Source of the DNA: Linnemannia hyalina
Lineage: Eukaryota; Mortierellomycota; Mortierellomycetes; Mortierellales; Mortierellaceae
Length of the DNA: 64,000 nucleotides
Direction of reading: 5' to 3'
Assembly (NCBI GenBank): GCA_019671135.1
Contig: JAHRHY010000016.1
Span: forward strand, 678,501 to 742,500
Shown here: positions 1-10,208 of the stretch, piece by piece
Numbering within the stretch: position 1 is the first letter of the stretch
Layout: each line of letters starts with the position of its first letter
Notes under the pieces: generated by a model
What the model was told of the DNA's origin: nothing
Seen by the model: the letters and a program-made list of their open reading frames with translations, nothing else
Databases searched by the model: none
Made by a program: the position numbers and the translations under genes

Positions 1-708
1 GAAAAGTGCCCAAAGTCATTCGCAAGGGCCTACAACTTGCACGTTCATCTCAAGACTCAGCACCATCTTGCCTCGAAGGAGCTTGCTGCCGTGTCTCCAC
101 TGCGAGCTCCTCCGTCTGCCCCTCCGTTCCAAATCATTACCCCTGAGGAGGTCGCTGCTGGAACGGCAATGTCAGACAAGGAACAGCCATCTGCTGTGCA
201 GTCAGGATCAAAGGCAACAAATACTACCACGTCATTAACGCAGTCGAACCTTCTTTCGACAAGTGCCGACAACACCACCAACAACAATGATGGTGACAAT
301 ATCAACCACATCAACAACAACAACAACAACAACAACGGTGGCAATGGTATGATCAGCGGCTGTTGTGATGCGAGTAATGGCGATGGCGGCGATAATGGGT
401 CTTTGGATTGCGATTCATCCTGTGCGTCGCCAGCACTAAGCGGAACGGCGGCTTTTGGACAAGGGCGATCGTTTGCATGCCATTTGTGTCCTCGAATCTT
501 TTCGAGGAAGCATGATCTGCATCGTCATATCCGCGTGCACACAGGATCCAAGCCGTATTTGTGCACGAATTGCCACAAGGCCTTTGCGAGAACGGATGCC
601 CTCTGTCGACATTACAAGGTGGAAGACGATTGCCGGCAGGTTCTCATGGAGGTTGAAACTGCATCGACTGTGGCTGTTACTGAGAGCAAAGAGCGGGTAG
701 CGCACTAG
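1..708 (+). CDS. C2H2 zinc-finger transcription factor, 3' part (Crz1-like finger layout)
   Basis: The frame is open from base 1, so the N-terminus lies outside the window; 235 residues are visible. The second half of one finger comes first (Cys, then His/His in a HLKTQH-type end), then an insert of about 130 residues rich in Asn, Ser, Thr and Gly with a run of Asn near residues 96-103, then two adjacent fingers: a canonical C2H2 finger (FACHLCPRIFSRKHDLHRH) and a last finger closing with Cys instead of the second His (RHYKVEDDC). A terminal C2HC finger with an FAR-DAL-RH core is known from calcineurin-responsive Crz1-type factors, so a stress or calcium-responsive DNA-binding regulator is a reasonable inference. 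The interrupted finger array is unusual. No intron is needed in the visible part. Confidence 0.8.
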   Translation, partial: EKCPKSFARAYNLHVHLKTQHHLASKELAAVSPLRAPPSAPPFQIITPEEVAAGTAMSDKEQPSAVQSGSKATNTTTSLTQSNLLSTSADNTTNNNDGDNINHINNNNNNNNGGNGMISGCCDASNGDGGDNGSLDCDSSCASPALSGTAAFGQGRSFACHLCPRIFSRKHDLHRHIRVHTGSKPYLCTNCHKAFARTDALCRHYKVEDDCRQVLMEVETASTVAVTESKERVAH

Positions 709-2543
709 CAACTCCTTCAGCACAACCACCTGCAGCGTTAAAAGTAATAAAATTACAGCGACTTTCAGTCATGGAGGGCCTTTCATTTTGATTTTTTTTT
801 CAACTAGCCGTCTCGCGGGTTTTCTCGCCTGGCATGGCCAGGCAAGCAAGAAGGACTGAAGTTGGAAGAGGAAGCGATGGATGATAGATTCCTTCTAATG
901 AATGTTTCGCAAGATTGGCAGTTCATTAAAATGTCGATCACTTCCAGGCACTAACCCTTTACCCTGTGTTTTGGTTTTTGATCCCAGGCACCATCACTGA
1001 TCACTTTGTCTGTCTCTCTGAGGGATTATATTACACTAGAATGGTGCCTGCGGCTTCGCTCGCGGAGGTGTGGAGCGCGTGTGAGGTGATAAAAAATCGG
1101 TGGTGGTTGAATATTACAAAGATATTTGTGTTTGTTAGTTCCTCCTTCTCGCTTTATTTTTGCTCTGCTTTCTCTTTTTGGGGGTTTTTTTATTGACGTC
1201 AGATCTCTCACAAATCGTGACGGCGTGCCAGGCCTGACTAATCCAAACCACTGCATACAGGGAAGGAGGTGTCAGCGGCTGACAGCTTCGAAGTAAACTG
1301 AGCTGTCAAACGGGCCCCCACGGGGAGCCGAATGCCTATAGTTGCACAAATTGGGTCGCATGAATGCCCTGGAGTGGCCAGCACCGAGCCAGCCCGCCAC
1401 ATCCCCTACGCGACCTATCGAGCCCGATGGGTCCTCTGTTAGTCGAGATCTCGCGTCAAAGGGTTTAGACAGCAGTCTCCTTTCTTTTCCATCAAGCACA
1501 ACACCGTCTTGCCATGAACGCGCTGTACAACTCTCTCGTCCGCCTCACTCAGACCTTGTTTTGACAAACCGACTCGTCGCCTTGGCGGGCCAAATCCTGT
1601 CAGTTTTCCTGTCAGTTTTCCTCCCTTGCTCACACCCGCCTTCTTCTCTCGAGCTGTTATTCCTTGGGTCTTCTCCCATTCGACCGTCGCCTTGCGACAT
1701 ACGTGCCATATCTCCGTCTACTCAAAGTCCTCAATCGCACCCATAAACTGTCCTTTTTTCTTTTTGTGTCACTGCACTTTGTACTGGTACGAAAGGCGTG
1801 GAGAGAATTGTATCGCTTCAGGACAGGTCTTGTAACTCAGCAGGCGGAGCTACGAAGGCGGCATTTGAAAGCAACATATACAAACACGTGGATTGGCGAC
1901 TGTACGTCCGACACGCTCCCGCGTATTCGTACTCAAAGGAAATAGTTAAGTCGGTATCAATGTAAGGAATAGTTGTAGGTGGTACCGTAACTGAGATCAT
2001 TACCTCTATCCAATGTAAAGCGCCGCAATGAGAGCAGACCAAGTTCATCCGTCCCAAGGCCATGTATTCTGTGTCATCCTGCTACTTAACAGCGGCTATT
2101 ACATTTCTAAAAACACACGTGGATCAGCAAGGGCTGCAGGAGCAGCAGTGACCGTAGAGGGAGATTCTGCAACGATCATCCAGTGAATGTGGATAGTAAC
2201 ATACCTTGGAGAAGGGCGGCGCCGGTGCCGGCACGTCACTCACTCTGAAACCTGAAACCGAGTCCCGTCCGCCCCATCCAAGAGGTCCAAGACTGCTCCC
2301 GCTAGTCAGGGTCCCTCTCCACAAGGCTTCGAATTCGCGTGTTGCAAGCACGATATAAAATTGAACGCAGTAAGTGCATGGAATACATCTGCGGTGACGT
2401 AATTTACGCGCCCAATTTCCTCTAGTCACGTGGACAAGCCTTTTCAGGTACCAAATTGGGAAAAAGGCATGATGTTTGTTCGAAATAGTTATAACCACTG
2501 GAGTGCCATGGTACCAAATTGGGCACAAACTCTATCAACCACA
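709..2543. other. Intergenic stretch without a convincing gene
   Basis: No reading frame here has recognisable domains. Small features are a direct repeat of tgtcagttttcc around 1598-1622, a T-rich and CT-rich tract, and a 23-bp sequence at 2392-2414 (containing a tgacgtaa CRE-like core) that reappears in inverse orientation at 45678-45700. A 14-bp sequence, ggtaccaaattggg, occurs twice at about 2449 and 2509, just before the next gene. Confidence 0.5.
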
Positions 2544-3428
2544 ATGTCTCATCATTCCGTCACCGGCGGCATCGCGCCAATCCCGCCGACGAGCACCACG
2601 GCGCTGCTCCTCATCGACAACCAACTCGGGTTTCGCGACGTAGCCGCCTGGGGAACTGGTGCCTCCAACCCGGAGTTTGAGAAAAACGTCACGGCGCTCA
2701 TCGCAGCTTTCCGCGATGCCTGTGCAGAGAAGCCAGAGGGCCAGAGACCACTAATCATCCATGTGCAGTATCGTCCCGTCTGGACTGACCACCCGTTGCA
2801 TATCAGCAAGGTTGGCCCATTTGGGGCGAACAGGGAACAGGTACGCGCCATTGACTTCCTCGAATTTGCCGCGCCGAGGGTAATGCGTCCGGAAGGGCCA
2901 AAGTTTGTCTATACTCTCGACGAGACACCGCGTCCTGCGCCAGTGGATCCCAAGAAGGACGCCGCGCCACCGCCACCTCCGGATGAAATTATCATGACCT
3001 CACATGGGCACAGCGTGTTCATCAACACGCCACTTGAGTCGCTCCTCAATAAGCGTGGCATCAAGACTCTACTCATTGCAGGCATGGCAACGGATCTCGC
3101 TGTCAGCACGGCCGTTCGGACAGCCCAGAATCTCGCTTTGACTGGAAAATGGGGTGGACGCGGCAACATGGCCGACGCAGCAGCCTCGGCAAGGTGGACT
3201 GACGGAGCGAGTGTGTTTGTCGAGGCGCAAGAGGATGCGCCTGAGGATGAGCGAGGAGAGGACGGACTTGCGGTTGAGATGGCGCGCATCATTCTCATCG
3301 GAGATGCTACGAGGGCATTTGGGAAAGCTGGAGTCGATGCAGAGACGGTCCACAGTGTGCATGTCGAGAGTCTGAGAGACTTTGCTGAAGTGAGGAGCAC
3401 GGCTGAGGTTATCGGCGCCTTTCACTGA
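2544..3428 (+). CDS. Isochorismatase-like (cysteine hydrolase fold) protein, nucleophile missing
   Basis: A 294-residue single-exon protein. The core shows the isochorismatase-fold signature: Asp25 in LLLIDNQLGF, a buried beta-strand IIHVQYRP near residues 71-78, the FxxTxLExLLxxxGI segment near 159-173, and the cis-peptide/nucleophile loop AGMATDLAVSTAVRTA near 179-194. In active members a Cys follows the TD-x pair; here it is Ala186, and the usual catalytic Lys is not obvious before HSVF. Some family branches carry Gly at this place, so the protein may bind a ligand or use another chemistry rather than hydrolyse. A proline-rich loop (about 130-148) is inserted. The start at 2544 is preferred because the context (cacaatgtc) is good and the protein begins as family members do; an in-frame ATG lies 5' of it within repeated sequence. 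Confidence 0.8.
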   Translation: MSHHSVTGGIAPIPPTSTTALLLIDNQLGFRDVAAWGTGASNPEFEKNVTALIAAFRDACAEKPEGQRPLIIHVQYRPVWTDHPLHISKVGPFGANREQVRAIDFLEFAAPRVMRPEGPKFVYTLDETPRPAPVDPKKDAAPPPPPDEIIMTSHGHSVFINTPLESLLNKRGIKTLLIAGMATDLAVSTAVRTAQNLALTGKWGGRGNMADAAASARWTDGASVFVEAQEDAPEDERGEDGLAVEMARIILIGDATRAFGKAGVDAETVHSVHVESLRDFAEVRSTAEVIGAFH

Positions 3429-3441
3429 TGGCATAGCATTA

Positions 3442-6400
3442 AAGTGGTGGACAAAAATGATTTTTTTCGTACAAGAATGCTCATCCCCCACCATTGCATT
3501 CATCCCCCTGATTCCTATTAGTCCTTTATATTAGAACTGTTCTCTTGCTCTTCATCGTCATTGGCATCAGGAAACCTAGCGCGAGAAAAAGCGCTTTGAA
3601 ACAAGAGGAGAATGGACGCACAATTTACATCACCGAAGTTGTATATGAGTTCCCATACACAGCCAACACACAAACTATGTATAACTACTCTATTTATCCT
3701 CTCGAACCGCCTTCCCACGGCGACCTCGACTTGAGCTGGAGGTCGACGCTGCCCTCTTGCGCGATCCCTTTGGTCCGTTGATGGCGGCGGTGGTGTTGCT
3801 ACTGGAGGTGGTGGAACTTGTAGCGGGTCCAGCACCGGCTTTTGCCATCCATGGGAGAGAGTCGTCAGCGGCTGCGGAGTGTAGATACTCCGGCCGTTCT
3901 TGTTTTTCCAGACAACCTCGCTCAATGTTCGCCATATTCTCGGCTCCCATAACTTCGCGATGATGGTACACATGGTACTCGGGGCAGTAGAAGGGGCGGA
4001 GGGCGACCTGGGCGACGAAGAGCCCACATCGAGGGCACTTCTTCCTGGTATAATATTCGTTCAAGCCAACAACCAGATACTCCAAGGACTGCACCTAATA
4101 AAAAATAAAATAATGTATGAAAAGTTGGCATATGTGTTACAGTGTTGAAAGTGTCCATATCAACAATGACCATAGCACAATACTCACCAGTTTGATGAGA
4201 TAGGACAAGACGTTTGAATCCAGGGACGAGAGTCCACTCCTAGTCGAGAACTTGGCCAGGCCCACTCCAATCAACACAGGATTCGAAGATTCTCGGGGAC
4301 GTCCAACGCTTCCGCCGACGATCCCTAGAAGACGATCAGCGATCAACTGGTATTCGTAGTGACGAACTCGCTTCATGTCCCACTTGTGGCACTGTACTGT
4401 TAATCACGACCGTCTTAGAATTCCAACAAACGATGTTCGACCTTCTTCAGTTCTGCAACATAGCCGACCACACTCGCGACTTGTCCTTTGAGAGGGAGCA
4501 GACGGCCCCCAATTTCCGCGATTGTTTCCTGTTTTCCCTCTTGTGTAGCCTGCTTTTCGTCCTCGAGCCACCGATGGAGCCGGAATGTTGGTTGATACAC
4601 TGCCTTTGTTTGACTGCCATATTGTGAAACACCGTCCTTGACGACACCATTGGGGAGTTTGTTGATTGTAGATCTGGGATGGAAGCTGTGATGGGGACAG
4701 GAAGAGGGGTTGAGGATGTCGAGGATACTGTCGGTTCCACGGAAGTGGTGTGATCCCTTCCATGGTTGGATGTGTCCTGTTAGTCTCCTTGCCATTTCCA
4801 TTCGCTCGCGAGTCCTCGGGATATCTGCAAAGGCACCAACAATAGATGTTTGCCCTCGATCCAAAGTCAATGTCTTGATCTCCTCCGGTTGAACTCCAGG
4901 CCATAGTCTCGCCACATCCTCCTTGCTGGTGATGACATCCCTGATCTCTTGGAGGTAGTAGTCCACCCCTCCAACGGTTGACGTCAATCTTAGTGGCAAG
5001 CGGTTGTCGTCCAGCCTTCGGTAACGGACATATTGAAGCTCTCGGAGCTTGAATGCAAGAATCTGAATGCGGAAGCCATCAGTCTTGACAGATCCTCTAA
5101 AAACATATCTCTTCTTGGCATGGGTAACGGGGTCGAGCCATTCGTTCTTGGCAACATCCAAGTGATTCCGAATCTGATCCAAAGATAACAGTTTGACGGC
5201 GGCTCGGTGTCCTTCTTTCCTCCGTTGACGACTTGTAAGACCTTGAGGGGTAACGTCGGCGATACAGTATTTGAAGAGAAAGTCGGGCTCTTTTCCAGAT
5301 ATCCACTTGTCGAAATCAATGGTAGAGGTGACGGTCATGTTATCCAGAGTAACCAAATGTATCATCCTGTCCTTTAAAGGTCCTCGTTCCCAGAAAAACG
5401 CTGCAAGCTCGCGTTCCGAAAATGATACAAAGGGTTGTCGTGAGGATGTGATGGGGACTATTCGACGTCTGTTTCCTGTGAGCTTGTTCAGGTAGAAGAA
5501 GTTTTCGACTGCGGAAACATATCGAATCTGAAAGTCGGCGTCGCGTCGCGAAAAATAAAAATAAATACAAATGACATTTTTTCCCTTACGATAAAATCTT
5601 GATAGTATATTCCAGTCATCCAAAGACATTTCAGTCCATGCCTTATCTTGTAGATCAAGTCTCCCACGGCCATATATGAGCTTCATCTCCTTTGCCAGCT
5701 GATCAGTAACAGAGCGGATCAAATGACCAGGTGTGAACGGCACGGTGACCTTCATGTCCGTGAGACTCCGAACTGAATTGTAAACCTCGCGCTTCACCAA
5801 CCAGTCGGTAAGGTCGTTGGCGACAGCGCCAGCTTTCGAGGTCGACTTGGGATAGTTCCCTGAGTAAAGATACGTCAAGAAGGAGAGCAAAAAGTGAACC
5901 TTCTTTTGCTCGTGTCCTCGAGATCAAAGTTGTTGTCCTCCCTCCTTGTTACCGCCAGCATCGTCTTTGTCCTCTTCGGCATCTTTGGGCTTGGCTTGTT
6001 CGCAAAATAATAGTAGGATATTGCGCTCCACTTCCGAAACAGCATTCTTCCAAGCGTGAAGACGGCAGTTCTCCGACATGGTCAGTGGTGGTTTCATCAA
6101 TTCCAGATTAATCCTTTGATCCTCTTCTGCCCGGTCCATACGATTCTGCAGTGTTTCTGTGAAGCGACCAATGAGTCTCTGCGCCTCGTGTTCCACATGT
6201 GCAGCCAGCTGAGGAGCCTCCTGCATTCATTCGATGACCTCCCGTTGCACATCGGCGAGGGCAGCGGTGTCAGCCAGGTTGCTTGGGATCTCTCCGTTCA
6301 CCACCACACGATTGGCGTATGCACGCACGGTACTGATTTCCAAGGATACTGTTGGGTAATACCAACTCAGTGGTCGCATGAGATCCTTTTTTTCTATGTC

Positions 6401-6838
6401 TGACAGCGATCTCTTCTAAGTGCCGGACGAAGTCCTGTCGCATTTTGCCTTGGATTTTTTGGCCGAGACACTGTTCGTCTGCGTAGTCTGCACCGAATCC
6501 TGGTAAAACTTCAGCTTGAATTGCTTGGCCTTGGGAGGTGGGGCATGAACAACCTTGCGGGTTCTCTCCTTGAACGAGAATCATCCTCGCTTCCGGGGGA
6601 TCCGTGTCCTTGATAAGGGTGGATAGCCGCCAGTATCTGGCGGAGACGTCACAGAAGAAGACTATTGAAAAGGGCTGGGATCAGAAGTGGTTTGCTGTGA
6701 AGGATCACGCGCAGGTTGTGGTGTGGTGACGGTCTTTTGTCTTGGAGGTAGCGGCGGGTGACTCGGCAACGGTAGGGGATCAGCATTTCAAAAAAAGAGT
6801 CGAAATCACAGAACGATTGATCATTATTGTCCACCACT
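3442..6838. mobile_element. Terminal-inverted-repeat transposon carrying a Fanzor gene
   Basis: The left end at 3442 reads AAGTGGTGGACAAAAATGAT. The right end, read inward on the minus strand from 6839, gives AAGTGGTGGACAATAATGAT. Both ends then share a second block with an AATGCT-ATCCCC-ACC pattern. The dinucleotide TA lies outside each end (3440-3441 and 6839-6840), as expected of Tc1/mariner-type or IS630-like insertion (known for those families; inference here). Apart from the Fanzor pseudogene no transposase is visible inside, so movement would have depended on an enzyme supplied elsewhere. A related single end is found at 8015-8058. Confidence 0.65.
3690..6620 (-). pseudogene. Fanzor (eukaryotic TnpB-like, RNA-guided nuclease family) pseudogene
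   Basis: The minus strand encodes a Fanzor-type protein in pieces. The central region (5890-4415) carries the segment typical before RuvC-I (GSVKTDGFRIQILAFKLREL, then a LTSTVGGVDYYL block) and a RuvC-I-like LTLDRGQTSIVGA with its Asp. A well-formed intron (gtgagt to ttattag, about 4095-4189) separates the VLIGVGLAKF block from the C-terminal zinc ribbon and RuvC-III block (VVGLNEYY, KKCPRCG, YHHREVMGAENMANI), followed by a basic Ser-rich tail. Decay is clear: in-frame stops near 6418, 6227, 5924, 4416 and 4403, a frameshift near 4392, the fourth zinc-ribbon Cys changed to Tyr, and the RuvC-III Asp changed to Glu. The stretch around 5924-5862 could alternatively hold an intron (gtaaca to ctcag). 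Related intact proteins bind a guide RNA made from the 3' flank, so 3442-3690 is where such RNA would have been encoded. Confidence 0.8.
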
Positions 6839-7083
6839 TAGATCGTGTGCGACACCGCGTAACAACAATTTGATCGTTTTTGCTCAACCCGCTAACCGCA
6901 ACCAGATTGAAATAACGAGTTACACATTAACAGGTGAACGAAGGAGGGTTATCATTGTTTTTTCTGTTATTTTGATTAGAAAGAGAAAGAGAGAAGGGAG
7001 CTTGATTGAAAATGCCTGGGGTAGAGTAGGGCCAGCGAGCAGAGTAGAGCGTCACCGAGTAGAGTAGCGCGGCGCGCCATTGA

Positions 7084-7323
7084 TTAGTTCCTGTTGCAGC
7101 AGCACTTCTTGCCGAACCATCCGCAGCCATTGCCTGTTATATGAAAGAATCCGCGATCACCGCGATAGTTCTCACATAATGCGGACCAATGATCAGTGCT
7201 CGGGTGATTACAGGTCTCTTCAATTTGCATGTCACCACCCTTGACAACCTCCGCTTTGGGCGCGGCAAAGGCACTAGTGGCAAGAGCAAGAGCAACGATA
7301 AGAACGATGACTGAGGACTTCAA
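7084..7323 (-). CDS. Small secreted cysteine-rich protein
   Basis: A 79-residue protein starting with a clear signal peptide (basic K2, hydrophobic core VIVLIVALALATSAFA, cleavage likely after AFA at about residue 20). The mature part carries six Cys: one after an Ile-Glu-Glu-Thr run, one in ALCENY, one in NGCGW and three in a row near the C-terminus (KKCCCN). The ending resembles the Cys-x-Cys end of defensin-like peptides, but the CxxxC helix pair of the cysteine-stabilised alpha/beta fold is absent, so I leave it as an unclassified secreted peptide, perhaps antimicrobial or an effector. A TATA-like element lies about 115 bp upstream (near 7436-7447). Confidence 0.6.
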   Translation of the reverse strand: MKSSVIVLIVALALATSAFAAPKAEVVKGGDMQIEETCNHPSTDHWSALCENYRGDRGFFHITGNGCGWFGKKCCCNRN

Positions 7324-8014
7324 GGTGGATGACTGGGAGTGGGAAGTAGTGAGTGAAAAGGTGGTCTGGTTGACGAATGGAGCGAAGGAAATTGGGGGGT
7401 ATACAGGCGAAATTCAAAAGGTTCTCGTTCAGCCCGTATAAAAAGAATGAAAAAATGCTTGCATTGGAAAACGCGCCTAACGCCCATGATACAGGAATGG
7501 TTATTCAGTGTTGAGTCTCTTTGCACGGTATAATATCCCGGGAAAGGACACGCTGCACCTACACCGCGCGGTGTACATGAAACCAACACACCGTATCTGA
7601 ATGAGCCCAAGGTGGATAAACGCCGACAAGGCGGCGTGTGATGTGGGCGGGAATGAAAAAAGTCCAACGTCAAACCTGCACCCTGAACTTTGGACGCCCA
7701 GCTGTCAAAAATCCATGGGCGCCGCACCTGCGTGCGACTAACATGCCACACTTGCATGAGACCAACACATTGCACTGGCATTAGACCCCATGTAAAATCA
7801 TACACATAGGTCAAGCACAAAAGACTTGGAGTAAACTTTGGTAGAAGGTCCTATGCGATCCATTTAACTGATGCATGCGGATTCAGGCATTTCAATTCCG
7901 ACCATGATCCCATGTCGGTCCATGCAAAAAAAGGCAAGTTCTGATGGATGAGGTTACGAATCAAGAGAATGAATGACAGGAATCTGGGAATTATTCGAAA
8001 CATTGGAGAATGAG
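7324..8014. other. Intergenic, no convincing gene
   Basis: Long minus-strand frames exist but show no domain and no fungal codon pattern. The stretch holds the promoter of the secreted protein gene at its left edge and several short degenerate repeats of an accaacaca type. Nothing else is recognisable. Confidence 0.4.
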
Positions 8015-8058
8015 CATTTCAAAAAAAAGTCGAAATCGCAATCAGATGAATCATTTAT
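8015..8058. repeat. Orphan transposon end related to the Fanzor element terminus
   Basis: Read on the minus strand from about 8073, this segment runs AAGTGCTCCAAATAAATGAT, then GATTTCGAC, a T8 run and GAAATGCTCATTC. The Fanzor element's right end has the same order: AAGTGGTGGACAATAATGAT, GATTTCGAC, a T7 run, GAAATGCTGATCC. TA follows the terminal AAGTG motif on the outside. No partner end was found nearby, so this is a remnant of a second family member. Confidence 0.55.
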
Positions 8059-8325
8059 TTGGAGCACTTTATGATGAAGCCTTGGAGAGGGACAGTACGA
8101 TTGAGCTGGCTGCAACAGTTGCTGTCACAAAAACAAGAAAAGCTATGAACTAATATACTTGAAACAAGAGGAAATAGTAATGTTTGTGCCTGCTGGTGGC
8201 TCATGATATCACTTGCGCCTTTCTATTCATCAAACAAATTTACCTGTTGTTGTAGACGAAAGTTACAATTAGTCTTCAGTTGCAGCAAGTTCCCACGCAG
8301 CAAAGCAAGGTGATTAAATCTCCCT

Positions 8326-8914
8326 TTAAACTTGTGTTCGAATCCAACGATGTACTGAAAGCGATAATGAATGCAGCAAACCTTCCAAATGAAATATCTC
8401 CGAACTTACCTAGGCTCTGTCTGAGTCCTTCACCGATTTTCTGCTCGGTTTGAGAATCCAGGGCGATGCCTGCCTTTTGGGCGGCAAAGTTGATTCCTTT
8501 GTCAACCCAATCGCCACCGCCAGTGCTCCCAGGGTTGCCCTGACCGCTACTAGGACCCGAGTCGGGACCGCCGCCGCCGTAGCTGTTGTCGTTGGTGCTG
8601 TCGTACTGGTTATTGCCGCTGCTGCTGTTGTTGTCGTTGGTACTGCCGTACTGGTTATTACCGCTGCTGCCGTTGTTTTCATTGGTGCTGCCGTACTGGT
8701 TATTGCCGCTGCTGCTGTTGTTGTCGTTGGTGCTGCCGTACTGATCATTACCGCTGCTGCCGTAGCTGTCGTTGGTGTTGGTGTTGGTGCTGTCGCTTCC
8801 CTGGTTGTTGTTATTGTCGTCGTTGCGGTTCGCTGAGCCATACTAGTCAGAGCCGCTGCCGCCGTAGGTGCCATCGTTGGTGGAGCCATAGGTGTCATTG
8901 CTGTTGTAGGACAT
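8326..8914 (-). pseudogene. DDR48-like Tyr/Gly/Ser/Asn repeat protein with an early stop codon
   Basis: From ATG 8914 the frame gives a hydrophilic protein built of repeats of the type GNNQYGSTNDNNSS, as in the DNA-damage/stress protein DDR48 of yeasts, followed by a helical C-terminal segment (DKGINFAAKKAGIALDSQ). A donor gtaagt at 8409 and acceptor ctttcag at 8355 define a 55-bp intron, after which the frame closes at 8326. Codon 24 (8845-8843) is TAG in the place where every other repeat has CAG, so the ancestral Gln codon has most likely mutated. As it stands only 23 residues would be made unless the stop is read through. A long open frame on the same strand giving an Ala/Thr-rich product is only the shifted shadow of these repeats. 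Confidence 0.65.
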
Positions 8915-10053
8915 AGTGGCGGCTTTTGGGTTAGGTGTGTGTGTGTGTGAGTGAGTGAGTGTAGTAAGAAACGGGATTCAAAGAGTATTTCGTTTTTACA
9001 ATTTTCACCTCTATCGCTGTTTGTTTTATGCGTTAGCATCCGTGTTGCAGTGTCGTAGCCTGCACTGACATTGTGGCTACATTCTTCAACGCTTTATTCC
9101 CCATTCCTTACTCTCCATTCCTTACCCCTATTCGCATGTACACTACATACATAAATCCGCTAGCCTTCTGTATAATAAACACTATCCGTTTCTGCCTCCT
9201 GCTCTTGTCTGTTGCCTTTCTTCTGCTGCTATTACAGTCCAACTGTAGGGGTAGCAATCTATTACTCACTGATTGGTGGGCAATAATCCCGCTGGTGCAT
9301 GTTCATGCTGTCAAATCTACCCGAATCAGGCCATGTGTACAGCACAGTATCCCTCTTTCTGTTCACGCACAGGGAACATCATGCGTCCCATTTCCCAGCA
9401 CCTATCAATGCTTATCTCGGCATTGATATTTTCGTTCAAGACCTGCATAGCGCCATCACAAGTCCGAAGCACCCTTTTTTGTTTATGCGTTCCCTATGCT
9501 TACATCTTTTTTTTGTACGCACACCCTCACATATTCCCTAGCCCCTATTGCGCTATTCATACTTATTTCTTCTTTTGTCACGCATGCCCTTGCCCTTATT
9601 CTTTGTTCATGCGCTATTTCTTTATACCACTCAATAGGAGAAAGAATGGTTAAAAGTCTCACTGCTGTGGACCCAATGGAAGACAAAGAACAACATGGAG
9701 GAACGAGTGGCTTGCGGCAACCAAGCATTCATAGCGACGTTGCCTTTTGACCCGTCGATGTTAGCTCTTTCAATTAGAATTTCAGGTCGAGTTGTGATGC
9801 TAGCCCTGCTTTCTATTAGTTAAGGGGTATTTCCTTCTTTTATCGCATATGCTGTGTTTGATGTAGCGTTCACGATAGAAAGAAGATATTTCCTTCTTTC
9901 TATCGCATGTGCTGCGGTTTGCTCCCATGGTTTAACGCGTCCAAGGCTTCGCATCAGCCACCAATGCTGTAAAGTCGAAGCCCTCCCAGGTTCATTCTCC
10001 AATTCCTCTTCTCCTCTCCACTCCTTTCAGCTCTCAGTCATTTCATCCCCACA
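8915..10053. other. Intergenic with LTR-like remnant and a hairpin
   Basis: Just upstream of the DDR48-like gene lies a CA/CT-rich leader (8934-8962). Around 9000-9240 the order TATA-like ataaat, aataaa and ctattaca resembles the solo LTR at 22897-23191, but I could not find matching target duplications, so it is only LTR-like. A perfect 12-bp inverted repeat (gatagaaagaag/cttctttctatc) forms a hairpin at about 9875-9905, next to a direct repeat of its right arm. Confidence 0.35.
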
Positions 10054-10208
10054 ATGAGCTCATCTTCCCCATCAGCCGATATCTATAAACGCTATGTCGC
10101 CTTACTCCGTGCTCCTGAAGTCAACACCTTCAACAGATCCATCATCATAACCATCGCGAACTCAGTCGGGTCAAATCGTCCCATCTCTCGCATGCGATAC
10201 TAGTCTAT

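Noticed and set aside
2430..2543. Upstream in-frame start for the isochorismatase-like gene
   Set aside because: The extra 38 residues match nothing in the family and lie in sequence with a 14-bp direct repeat; the ATG at 2544 has better context.
4404..4904. Other open frames overlapping the Fanzor region
   Set aside because: They lack any domain and overlap the frame with clear Fanzor motifs.
8410..9039. Long open minus-strand frame giving an Ala/Thr-rich protein
   Set aside because: It is the shifted frame of the Tyr/Gly/Ser/Asn repeats of the DDR48-like gene; composition is an artefact of the repeat.
9073..9653. Hydrophobic frames that could suggest a membrane protein
   Set aside because: The sequence has LTR-like signals (TATA, aataaa, ctattaca) and CT-rich composition; no start context or homology.
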